Shown: one piece after another, positions 16,045 to 23,410 of the stretch
Numbering within the stretch: position 1 is the first letter of the stretch
Layout of the letters: every line of letters starts with the position of its first letter
Program-made: the position numbers and the translations under genes
The notes under the pieces: model-generated
Database searches by the model: none
Seen by the model: only the letters and a program-made list of their open reading frames with translations
What the model was told of the DNA's origin: nothing
NCBI GenBank assembly: GCA_902591645.1
Contig: CACJBM010000029.1
Location: 1 to 23,998 of the forward strand
From: an uncultured Verrucomicrobiota bacterium
GTDB lineage: Bacteria; Verrucomicrobiota; Verrucomicrobiae; Verrucomicrobiales; DEV007
Reading direction: 5' to 3'
Length of the DNA: 23,998 nt

Positions 16045-17787
16045 ATGGATAAACGCGATCTAATCGCAGATGTGCTAAAGAAAATTGCAATTCTCCTTGA
16101 GCTAAAAGGTGAAAATGCATTCAAAATCCGTGCCTATAGAACAGGTAGCGAAATCGTAGAAACTTATAGTGGAGATATCATTAAGCTCGCCCTTGATGAC
16201 GATTTAAAAAATATTAAGGGAATAGGAACGGCCCTAGCACAAAAAATACATGAATTGGCTGCCACTGGAAAACTTGAGTATTTCGAAAATCTCAAAAGTG
16301 AATTTCCACAAAGTATATTTAACCTTTTTAACATATCAAATTTAGGTCCAAAAAAAATTAAGATCCTCTACGATCAATTAGGAATTGATTCTATCTCAAA
16401 ATTAAAACAATTCTGTGAATCTGGCGAAGTCGGGGAAATATCTGGATTCGGTAAAAAATCAGTCTCCAAAATTCTTGATTCTATTTCTTTCCATGAAAAT
16501 AACGCGAATACTTTCCGATCAGGTGATGTAGCCCCCATTGCTGAGAATATCCTTGAATTTCTTCGCTCTCATCCAGACACAGAACAAGCTACAATCGCGG
16601 GAAGTTATAGAAGAGGCAAAGAAATATTACACGATCTTGATTTCATAGTTTCAACAAAGTCACCAGAGTCAATTATTCATTCATTCACAAAGATGAATAC
16701 AGTGGCTGAAATAATTTCAAAAGGTTCGACTAAATCGAGCATCCGATTAGATAATGGTCTTCAATGCGATCTTCGAGCAGTCTCGAATGCTGAATATCCA
16801 TTCACTCTTAATTATTTCACTGGCAGTAAGGAGCATAATATTCAAATACGTGCACTCGCGTTAAATAAAGGATACAAACTAAATGAATATGGCCTGATAC
16901 CCAAGAGCGATGTTGATTCCTCAATTTCAGATTCTATCCACACAGAATCTGACCTTTACGAAGCATTAGGATTAAAAATGATTCATCCCTGCTTACGTGA
17001 GAATTCCGGTGAGATTGAAGCCTCATCGGAAAATAAATTGCCTAAACTAGTGACTCTAGAAAACCTGCGTGGAACCTTCCATAATCATACCACGGCAAGC
17101 GATGGCAAAAATACACTCGAAGAAATGGCGGAAGCAGCAAAAGATTTAGGCCTGCAATACCTTGGAATTTCCGACCATTCCAAAAGTTCAGTTCAAGCTA
17201 ACGGGCTCAGCACAGAAAGATTATTGGCCCAGATAAAAGAAATTCAATCTCTCAACAACTCTTCTCCTAATGACTTTAGAATCTTTTCAGGTGTAGAATG
17301 TGATATACTCAAGGATGGAACCCTAGATTATGATGATGAAATTCTGGCAAAACTAGATTACTGCGTTGCTTCTATTCACAGTTCTTTTTCATTAACAGAA
17401 AAAGAAATGACTTCTCGTGTCATCAAAGCAATTGAGAATCCTAACGTCACAATGATTGGACACCTAACCGGCAGACTCTTATTGAGTAGAAAACCATACT
17501 CTATCAATGTCCCCAAAGTTATCGATGCCTGCGCCTCGAACCACACCCACATCGAAATTAATGCGAACCCTCGCCGACTAGATATGGATTGGAGATGGTG
17601 GAGACAAGCAAAAGATAAAGGTGTAAAGTGCTCAATCAATCCTGACGCTCATAGAATAGAACACTTCCAATTTCTTCATTTTGGGGTCAAGATAGCTCAA
17701 AAAGGATGGCTCGAACCTAATGATATCATTAACTGCCTCCCTCTTAATGAAATCGAGTCCACATTAAATAAAAAACAAAACCTATAA
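16045..17787 (+). CDS. polX: Family X DNA polymerase with PHP exonuclease domain
   Basis: Bacterial PolX fills short gaps in base-excision repair, and its PHP domain acts as a 3'-5' exonuclease or AP endonuclease. Residues 1-150 are the helix-hairpin-helix 8-kDa region, with two HhH signatures (NIKGIGTALAQKI and EISGFGKKSVSKI). The palm shows GSYRRGKE then Asp197 and Asp199 in HDLDF, and the third metal ligand Asp242 in QCDLR; FTGSKEHN is the usual substrate-binding block. The PHP domain (about 343-565) has HNHTTASDG (His346, His348, Asp353), GISDHSKSS, GVECDIL, ASIHSS, IGHLTGR and NPDAH, so its metal ligands appear complete. The 580-residue length is normal for PolX with PHP. Both activities are predicted intact. 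It is followed five bases later by plsY, suggesting a shared transcript. Confidence 0.95.
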   Translation: MDKRDLIADVLKKIAILLELKGENAFKIRAYRTGSEIVETYSGDIIKLALDDDLKNIKGIGTALAQKIHELAATGKLEYFENLKSEFPQSIFNLFNISNLGPKKIKILYDQLGIDSISKLKQFCESGEVGEISGFGKKSVSKILDSISFHENNANTFRSGDVAPIAENILEFLRSHPDTEQATIAGSYRRGKEILHDLDFIVSTKSPESIIHSFTKMNTVAEIISKGSTKSSIRLDNGLQCDLRAVSNAEYPFTLNYFTGSKEHNIQIRALALNKGYKLNEYGLIPKSDVDSSISDSIHTESDLYEALGLKMIHPCLRENSGEIEASSENKLPKLVTLENLRGTFHNHTTASDGKNTLEEMAEAAKDLGLQYLGISDHSKSSVQANGLSTERLLAQIKEIQSLNNSSPNDFRIFSGVECDILKDGTLDYDDEILAKLDYCVASIHSSFSLTEKEMTSRVIKAIENPNVTMIGHLTGRLLLSRKPYSINVPKVIDACASNHTHIEINANPRRLDMDWRWWRQAKDKGVKCSINPDAHRIEHFQFLHFGVKIAQKGWLEPNDIINCLPLNEIESTLNKKQNL

Positions 17788-17792
17788 ATACA

Positions 17793-18473
17793 TTGGAATT
17801 TCCATATCTTCTTTGCGCAACATTAGTCTTGGCCGCTTACATAGTTGGTTCATTCCCGTTTGGATTTTGGATATCAAAGTGTCTTGGCGTAGACATACGA
17901 AATCAAGGCAGCGGCAACATCGGAGCCACAAATGTGCTACGAACTCTTGGACGCAAAGTCGGAATAATTGTTCTAATACTAGATATGTTGAAAGGATACT
18001 TACCAGTTCTGATCGGGAGCGGAATAATCATCAACCATCTTCCAGACAGCATGCTAGCCGATGAAAAAGTTGAGGGAATAATTTTTGTGCTCCTAGCCAT
18101 AGCAGCAATTCTCGGTCACAATTATACTTTCTGGCTCGGATTCAAAGGTGGTAAAGGCATAGCCACTTCCGCCGGCGCCATAATGCCATTCTTGCCAGAA
18201 GTTTTAATTGGATCAACACTTGTCTGGGTACTAGTTTTTTTCCTTAGCAGATATGTTGCCATCGCCTCAATGGCTGCTGCATTTTCAATACCAATCCTGA
18301 CAGTTTCTCTAGACCACAACTATGTGTTTCCTGATATTAATTCGTCAGCACCTGTAATTATTTTCGGAATCATTGCGGCTGTCATGGCGGTTTGGAGGCA
18401 CCGATCAAACATTCAACGCCTCATCAAAGGAGAAGAGGATCGATTCGAACGAAAAATTAAAAATAAAGCATGA
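17793..18473 (+). CDS. plsY: Acyl-phosphate:glycerol-3-phosphate acyltransferase PlsY
   Basis: PlsY is an inner-membrane enzyme that transfers the acyl group of acyl-phosphate to sn-glycerol-3-phosphate, giving lysophosphatidic acid, the first committed step of phospholipid synthesis. The sequence has the family motifs: GSFPFGFWISK (19-29), the phosphate-binding QGSGNIGATNVLRTLG (38-53), LDMLKG, and GHNYTFWLGFKGGKGIATSAG (108-128). Five or so hydrophobic membrane segments are visible, and length (226) is near the family norm. The only start that fits is a TTG at 17793, five bases after the polX stop and without a Shine-Dalgarno site. It overlaps gpsA by ATGA. PlsX, which makes the acyl-phosphate, is not in the window. 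Confidence 0.95.
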   Translation: MEFPYLLCATLVLAAYIVGSFPFGFWISKCLGVDIRNQGSGNIGATNVLRTLGRKVGIIVLILDMLKGYLPVLIGSGIIINHLPDSMLADEKVEGIIFVLLAIAAILGHNYTFWLGFKGGKGIATSAGAIMPFLPEVLIGSTLVWVLVFFLSRYVAIASMAAAFSIPILTVSLDHNYVFPDINSSAPVIIFGIIAAVMAVWRHRSNIQRLIKGEEDRFERKIKNKA

Positions 18474-19471
18474 TGAAAACAGTTTCAATCCTTGGCGCTG
18501 GTAGTTGGGGAACCGCCCTTGCCACCGTGGTAGCCGAAAAGGGCCTTGACGTTACTTTATGGTGTCGCAACTCCGATCATGCCAGCCAGATGGCAGAAAT
18601 TAGAGAAAACAAATTGTACCTTCCAGGTGTTAATTTAAAAGGATCGATAAGCCCCACTACAGATTTAGAACTCGCCGCCAGATCCGAGCTGTTAGTTTGC
18701 GTAGTCCCATCCACAGGTTTGCGGAAATTTTCTGAGAAATTAGCTAAAGTAAAGCCAGCAAAAGAATCTATCATCTTATCTTGCACCAAGGGCCTTGAAC
18801 GTGAAACGGGGCACCGCATGAGTGAAATTATTTCCTCTCATTTACCAGACAATATTACCGCGGTGCTGAGCGGTCCTAACCACGCAGAGGAAGTAGGTAA
18901 GCGTCTCGCAACAGCAGCAGTCATAGGCTGTAAAAATGAAAAAATCGCCAATTCCCTTCAATCGATCTTTTCATTACCTTGGTTTAGAACCTACACAAGT
19001 ACCGACGTCGCTGGAATAGAACTGGGAGGAGCAGCAAAGAATGTATATGCAATTTGTGCAGGAATTTCGGATGGGTTGGGCCTCGGTGATAATGCAAAAT
19101 CAGCTCTAGTTACTCGAGGCTTGGCTGAAATGACACGTTTAGGAACTGCATTAGGGGGACAAGCAGAAACTTTCCAAGGGCTGTCAGGTGTTGGCGACCT
19201 TATAGTAACTTGCTACAGCACTTACAGCAGAAACAACCGAGTCGGGAGGCTCATTGGCGAAGGCAAGAAAATTAACGATATAGTTAATTCTATGAATATG
19301 GTTGCTGAAGGCGTCCCTAATACTGAATCATTCTACGAATCAACTAAGCGTAACGGTGTTGAAACACCAATAATCAACGAAGCCTATTCCGTTATTATCG
19401 GCGACAAGAATCCCGCACAAGCAATGGAAGATCTGTTAGCCCGAAACCCAAGACCAGAAACGGATCAATAA
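18470..19471 (+). CDS. gpsA: sn-Glycerol-3-phosphate dehydrogenase [NAD(P)+]
   Basis: The enzyme reduces dihydroxyacetone phosphate to sn-glycerol-3-phosphate, the substrate of PlsY encoded just upstream. The dinucleotide-binding motif GAGSWGTALA is at 9-18. CTKGLE (105-110), LSGPNHAEEV (133-142) and ELGGAAKNVYAICAGISDGLGLGDNAKSAL follow, with Lys190 the expected catalytic lysine. LSGVGDLIVTCYS...SRNNRVG is the C-terminal substrate-binding signature. The 333-residue length is typical. The first ATG overlaps the plsY stop as ATGA; a second ATG three bases on (18473) is equally possible and would drop one Met. Close coupling suggests translational linkage of the two steps. Confidence 0.97.
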   Translation: MMKTVSILGAGSWGTALATVVAEKGLDVTLWCRNSDHASQMAEIRENKLYLPGVNLKGSISPTTDLELAARSELLVCVVPSTGLRKFSEKLAKVKPAKESIILSCTKGLERETGHRMSEIISSHLPDNITAVLSGPNHAEEVGKRLATAAVIGCKNEKIANSLQSIFSLPWFRTYTSTDVAGIELGGAAKNVYAICAGISDGLGLGDNAKSALVTRGLAEMTRLGTALGGQAETFQGLSGVGDLIVTCYSTYSRNNRVGRLIGEGKKINDIVNSMNMVAEGVPNTESFYESTKRNGVETPIINEAYSVIIGDKNPAQAMEDLLARNPRPETDQ

Positions 19472-19481
19472 TTCTGTATCT

Positions 19482-19525
19482 TTAAGTAATTCTTTAATAG
19501 ACTACAAAAACCATTTATTACTTAA
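19482..19525. repeat. AT-rich inverted repeat downstream of gpsA
   Basis: TTAAGTAAT (19482-19490) and ATTACTTAA (19517-19525) are exact inverted copies separated by 26 bases. They lie in the 113-base gap after gpsA. On the plus strand a loose T-rich stretch follows. The arms contain a single GC pair each, so the hairpin would be weak; it may mark the end of the polX-plsY-gpsA transcript or be chance in AT-rich DNA. Confidence 0.25.
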
Positions 19526-19584
19526 TAATGAGTTTTATTTGAGCTGATGGATTTTCCTGAGCACTTGATTTCCAATTCATAATT

Positions 19585-21084
19585 ATGACCGATTCTACTC
19601 CCGTTGATCTATCTGATCTGCAACTGATGCCAGATTGGCTCAAAGAACCAGCGAAGAGAACTGATTCAAAGGGTCAATATCGCGACAAAAAAACAAGAAA
19701 AAATGACAACTCAGGTAAAAGACCCTTTAAAAGAAAAAAATGGGAACGAGACAAGGATCGGAACAGGAACCGCTCAACTGATCCCAAAAAAAGAGCTCAT
19801 CATGTTCAAGCACCTCAAGGCATCAAGGCGACCCTAAAACCGAGTGAAGATAGCTTATTGAAAATTGCTGACCAAATTAAAAAAACAGCAAGAGCATATT
19901 CAGTATTTGAAATAGCCAGGCTAATATTAGCTGATAGAGAACGCTACAATGTATCCTTCGAATGCGATGAGAGTTTTGAAAAAGAACTTTTCTTTGGAGT
20001 AACTGATAACTCTATTTGGCTGAGCCGGGATGAAGCTGAAGCCAACCTAATTAGAACTGACAAGTTCTCCGAATTTTACAATGAGGAAACAATCGAAGTC
20101 GATCCACCAAAAGGAAATTTTAACTCCATAGCTATTTGCGGAATGAGCGGAGCCCTCATCGCTCCACCGAATCATCATTCCTATCAAACAGCAATCGCGC
20201 AATTGCATCGCAGTAATTTTGCAAGCATGCCGATTGAAAAATTCAAAAATAAAATCCGCGTCGAACAGAATGAGGAAATAATCGAAAAATGGAAAAAAGA
20301 GCAAAGCCTTCAGAAGCAGTACACTTACAAAGGATCCGTTGAAAGTGATGAAAGCCTAGTCTTGAAAAACAAAGAGGAAGCTCAAGCTCACTTCCTAGCC
20401 AATCATTCAGATGAGTTAATTCAATCCTCGAAAAGCGCTATTGTTCCAGGGAGAATAGATGGAAAGCAATTATCCGCTGGCCTTTTATCTCTACTTAAAA
20501 ATGCTTCTACACATTCAAGGAAACATCCAGCTAGCCTTGTAAATCCACTGTGCAAAATATTAGGTGATCAAGGACTGAAATTCTTTAAACGCGGCAAGAA
20601 AATTTTTGCATGTGTTTGTCGACCAAAGCCTATTTCTCCAGATGACAAGTTATCTGAAGCCATTAATGCAATTGTAACGTTCATTCGTGAAAATGAACGG
20701 GTAACTAGTAAAGAACTTATTGATGCCATTGCCCCCTACAATATTAATAGTGAAAGTTCTAAGAACAAAACAACTGAAGAAAAATCCACAGAATTCACTG
20801 GAACCGAAGGGAATGAGAACAAAGCCAATCTCTCCTCAAAAAAAGAAAATACCAATGAATCATCTAATGCTGAAACAAAATTGGGGCCTGAACAAATTCA
20901 AGTACTTAAGGATCTGAACTGGTTACTTCGGGAAGGGGCCGTGATTGCTTTTGGAGACGGGAAAATAGAACTAGCTAAAGCTAAACCCCCAAAAACCAAT
21001 CAAGGAAAAACTGAAAGTGATGACGGATCTTCCCAAATAAATGGAAAACAACAATCTGATCAAAGCTCAAAGGTTACTGAATAA
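19585..21084 (+). CDS. Unrecognised protein with basic N-terminus and acidic linker
   Basis: I do not recognise a named family in this 499-residue protein. It has no signal peptide or membrane segment. The N-terminus carries a short DLQLMPDWLKEP motif, then a strongly basic, low-complexity stretch (about 24-75, rich in Lys, Arg, Asp and Asn) like nucleic-acid-binding tails. Residues 80-320 look folded, with conserved-looking LLKIADQIKKTARAYSVFEIARLIL and ICGMSGALIAPPNHHSYQTAIAQLH. Residues about 330-390 include FFKRGKKIFACVCRPKP. A Ser/Asn/Glu/Lys-rich linker (about 392-438) leads to a winged-helix-like segment (PEQIQVLKDLNWLLREGAVIAFGDGKIELAK, 439-470) and a polar tail. RNA or DNA binding is a reasonable inference only. 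It is flanked by gpsA and the APS kinase gene, neither of which indicates a role. Confidence 0.75.
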   Translation: MTDSTPVDLSDLQLMPDWLKEPAKRTDSKGQYRDKKTRKNDNSGKRPFKRKKWERDKDRNRNRSTDPKKRAHHVQAPQGIKATLKPSEDSLLKIADQIKKTARAYSVFEIARLILADRERYNVSFECDESFEKELFFGVTDNSIWLSRDEAEANLIRTDKFSEFYNEETIEVDPPKGNFNSIAICGMSGALIAPPNHHSYQTAIAQLHRSNFASMPIEKFKNKIRVEQNEEIIEKWKKEQSLQKQYTYKGSVESDESLVLKNKEEAQAHFLANHSDELIQSSKSAIVPGRIDGKQLSAGLLSLLKNASTHSRKHPASLVNPLCKILGDQGLKFFKRGKKIFACVCRPKPISPDDKLSEAINAIVTFIRENERVTSKELIDAIAPYNINSESSKNKTTEEKSTEFTGTEGNENKANLSSKKENTNESSNAETKLGPEQIQVLKDLNWLLREGAVIAFGDGKIELAKAKPPKTNQGKTESDDGSSQINGKQQSDQSSKVTE

Positions 21085-21111
21085 AAAATTCATTGTCTGA
21101 TTTGTTATCTA

Positions 21112-22503
21112 ATGAAATCCAACCTCTTGGTAGATACAGAGCGTGCAACAGAATTAAAAGTGAACTCAAATGAGTACGCTTCGCATGATCTTACAAAGAA
21201 TCAAACCCATGAACTTGAACTCCTAATTGCTGGAGCTTACAAACCACTGATTGGATATCTAAACGAATCCGACCACGTTTCTGTAGTTAGTTCTATGCAT
21301 TTAACTGATGGGACATTATGGGCAAAACCAATATCACTCGAAGTAGATGAGAGATTATTTAAAAGCCTCAATGAGGGAGATCGGCTCGCTCTCCGAGACC
21401 AAGAAGGCGTTCTCCTTGCAATCTTATCAATCGAGAGCCTCTTCACTTCTAAAGACACTCACTATTTGGGGGGGGCAATTGAAGGTATCGAAATGCCAAC
21501 GCATTACGATCATAAAGAGCTACGCTTATATCAAAAAGAAGCGAACCCCAAAGTCGGTACAGTTCTTACATGTACTAATTTATTACATAAAGTTGAAGTG
21601 GAAGCTTTGAAAGAACATATCAAAGTCCATAAATCAAAAATAACAATTCAACTATTTGCCAACGACCCAATAGAAAGCCACTCCAGATTGAGATGCATTA
21701 AAGCGGCATTATCGGAATTACCTACTGACCAATGCACTTTATCTATTCTTCCTGGTCATGCTCCAGAAAATGCCAAAGAATGGCTCCAATACGCAATCTT
21801 ATTGGAAGGCTCTGGATGCTCTTCCCTCATCTCGGATGGTGATATGAGTTTGGTAAAGGAACACTCCGTTATCAATGTCTTCACTTTGCCAAAAGGATCC
21901 CCAGAAGAAACTTTCGATACGGTCTTAGAAGAAATTAATTCAATCAATCCCCCACCAAAGAAAAGAGGGATAACCATTTTCTTTACAGGTTTGTCAGGAT
22001 CTGGGAAATCAACTATCGCCAAGATTCTACAAATTAAGATGCTAGAATTAACCAAGAAGCGCATCACTCTTCTAGATGGTGATGTTGTAAGGAAAACCCT
22101 TTGTTCAGAACTTGGGTTTTCGAAAGATCATAGAATCATAAATTTGCAACGTATCGGATTCGTGGCGAATGAAATAAGTAAAAATGGCGGCATCGCAATC
22201 TGCGCTCCCATTGCACCTTATGATTCAATACGTAAGGAAATACGGAAAAGCATCGAGCCCAATGCTAGATTTATACTAATTCATGTAGCAACTCCCATAG
22301 ATGTTTGTGAAGCAAGAGATAGGAAAGGACTCTATGCCAAAGCCCGGTCAGGAGAAATTAAACATTTTACAGGCATATCCGATCCTTATGAAGAACCTAA
22401 AGACGCAGAATTAATTGTACAGACTGACAATCAAACAGCTGAAGAATCTTGTGAATTCATACTAGATCATCTGAAAGGACTAGGATTTCTAGAACTTGCC
22501 TAA
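21112..22503 (+). CDS. APS kinase fused to a degenerate ATP-sulfurylase domain
   Basis: The C-terminal third (about 285-463) is a complete adenylylsulfate kinase, which phosphorylates APS to PAPS: P-loop GLSGSGKST (293-301), LLDGDVVRKTLCSELGFSKDHR, NLQRIGFVANEI, CAPIAPY, and KGLYAKARSGEIKHFTGISDPYE. The N-terminal part (1-280) resembles ATP sulfurylase: the PUA-like domain is well kept (ELELLIAGAYKPLIGYLNESD, LTDGTLWAKPI, GDRLALRDQEGVLLAIL, HYDHKELRLY). In the catalytic domain, however, the QTRNPLHRAH region reads TCTNLLHKVE (153-162) and the GRDH region reads DGDM (242-245), while the segment after it is much shortened. It therefore looks like an APS kinase with a non-catalytic sulfurylase module. 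The start ATG follows the previous gene by 27 bases. No other sulfate-assimilation gene is nearby, so a separate ATP sulfurylase would be needed. Confidence 0.9.
   Translation: MKSNLLVDTERATELKVNSNEYASHDLTKNQTHELELLIAGAYKPLIGYLNESDHVSVVSSMHLTDGTLWAKPISLEVDERLFKSLNEGDRLALRDQEGVLLAILSIESLFTSKDTHYLGGAIEGIEMPTHYDHKELRLYQKEANPKVGTVLTCTNLLHKVEVEALKEHIKVHKSKITIQLFANDPIESHSRLRCIKAALSELPTDQCTLSILPGHAPENAKEWLQYAILLEGSGCSSLISDGDMSLVKEHSVINVFTLPKGSPEETFDTVLEEINSINPPPKKRGITIFFTGLSGSGKSTIAKILQIKMLELTKKRITLLDGDVVRKTLCSELGFSKDHRIINLQRIGFVANEISKNGGIAICAPIAPYDSIRKEIRKSIEPNARFILIHVATPIDVCEARDRKGLYAKARSGEIKHFTGISDPYEEPKDAELIVQTDNQTAEESCEFILDHLKGLGFLELA
21468..21475 (+). repeat. Run of eight G in the APS kinase fusion gene
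   Basis: An uninterrupted G8 occurs in an otherwise AT-rich coding sequence, reading through Leu-Gly-Gly-Ala at residues 119-122. The frame is correct on both sides, since PUA-like motifs precede it and kinase motifs follow. It is a potential slippage site and also a place where a sequencing indel would be easy to make. Confidence 0.9.
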
Positions 22504-22504
22504 T

Positions 22505-23410
22505 CTAAGTGGCTAGGTCTTTCATGATTGCTTTCTGAGCATGCAAACGGTTCTCAGCCTGAGAAAATATTGTTTCTGCATGAGCTTCAAAAGTGCTCTC
22601 ACTTATCTCTTTATCTCTATAAGCCGGCAAGCAATGCATGACCATAACATTTGAATCCGCTAAATTAATGATCTTTTCATTAATTTGATAATCAGTGAAA
22701 GCACCTTCTCTCTTAGTCGCTTCATCTTCCATCCCCATACTTACCCAAACATCAGTATAAAGCACATTCGCATCTGCAACGGCAACAAATGGATCCTCCA
22801 CAAAAGAAACATTAGAACAATCTAATTCCTCGAGATAGTTCTCAGGCGAACAAATTACAGAGGGGCCAGATAGCACAAGTTCAAATCCTAAATGCTTTGC
22901 CGCCCAAACCCAAGAATGCGCGACATTACAGTCAACATCACCTAGAAAAACCACTTTCTTACCTTCCCAACTTCCAAGACTTTCCCGAACAGTAAGTAAA
23001 TCTGCTATGATCTGACACGGATGCTCTTGATCAGTGAGAGCATTGATCGTCGGAATATTTGATAACTCTGCGAATTGCTCAACTTCGACCTGCGAGTCAT
23101 TCCTGATAATAGCTCCATGAAGCATCCTGCCCATTACACGCGCAGTATCTTTAATCGGCTCGCCCCTACCAAGCTGTAAATCCCTAGGAGATAAAAACAT
23201 GGCAGAACCTCCTAGCTCCCTTATTCCAACTTCAAAACTAATTCGAGTTCGGGTAGAAGCTTTACTAAAAATAATACCCCAACATTGATCCAGTAAGGGT
23301 CTACTAGAAAAATCCCTATTATGCCTTGCCTCTTTTAATGAAATCGAAGATTCAACAAGTTCTTCAATTCCTGCTCGGCTACATTCCTCGATAGAAAGAA
23401 AGTTTTTCAT
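22505..23410 (-). CDS. argF: Ornithine carbamoyltransferase
   Basis: The enzyme joins carbamoyl phosphate to ornithine, giving citrulline in arginine synthesis. The carbamoyl-phosphate site STRTR is at 52-56 (SKASTRTRISFE), HPCQ at 130-133 (QEHPCQIIADLLT), the ornithine-side DVWVSMG at 220-226, and the catalytic HCLPA at 259-263, followed by ENRLHAQKA. Length (301) is typical. SMG and HCLPA favour ornithine over acetylornithine or aspartate as substrate. The ATG at 23410 overlaps the argD stop as ATGA and is served by a clear GAGGAG eight bases upstream. The gene ends one base from the stop of the convergent APS kinase gene, leaving no room for separate terminators. Confidence 0.97.
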   Translation of the reverse strand: MKNFLSIEECSRAGIEELVESSISLKEARHNRDFSSRPLLDQCWGIIFSKASTRTRISFEVGIRELGGSAMFLSPRDLQLGRGEPIKDTARVMGRMLHGAIIRNDSQVEVEQFAELSNIPTINALTDQEHPCQIIADLLTVRESLGSWEGKKVVFLGDVDCNVAHSWVWAAKHLGFELVLSGPSVICSPENYLEELDCSNVSFVEDPFVAVADANVLYTDVWVSMGMEDEATKREGAFTDYQINEKIINLADSNVMVMHCLPAYRDKEISESTFEAHAETIFSQAENRLHAQKAIMKDLAT

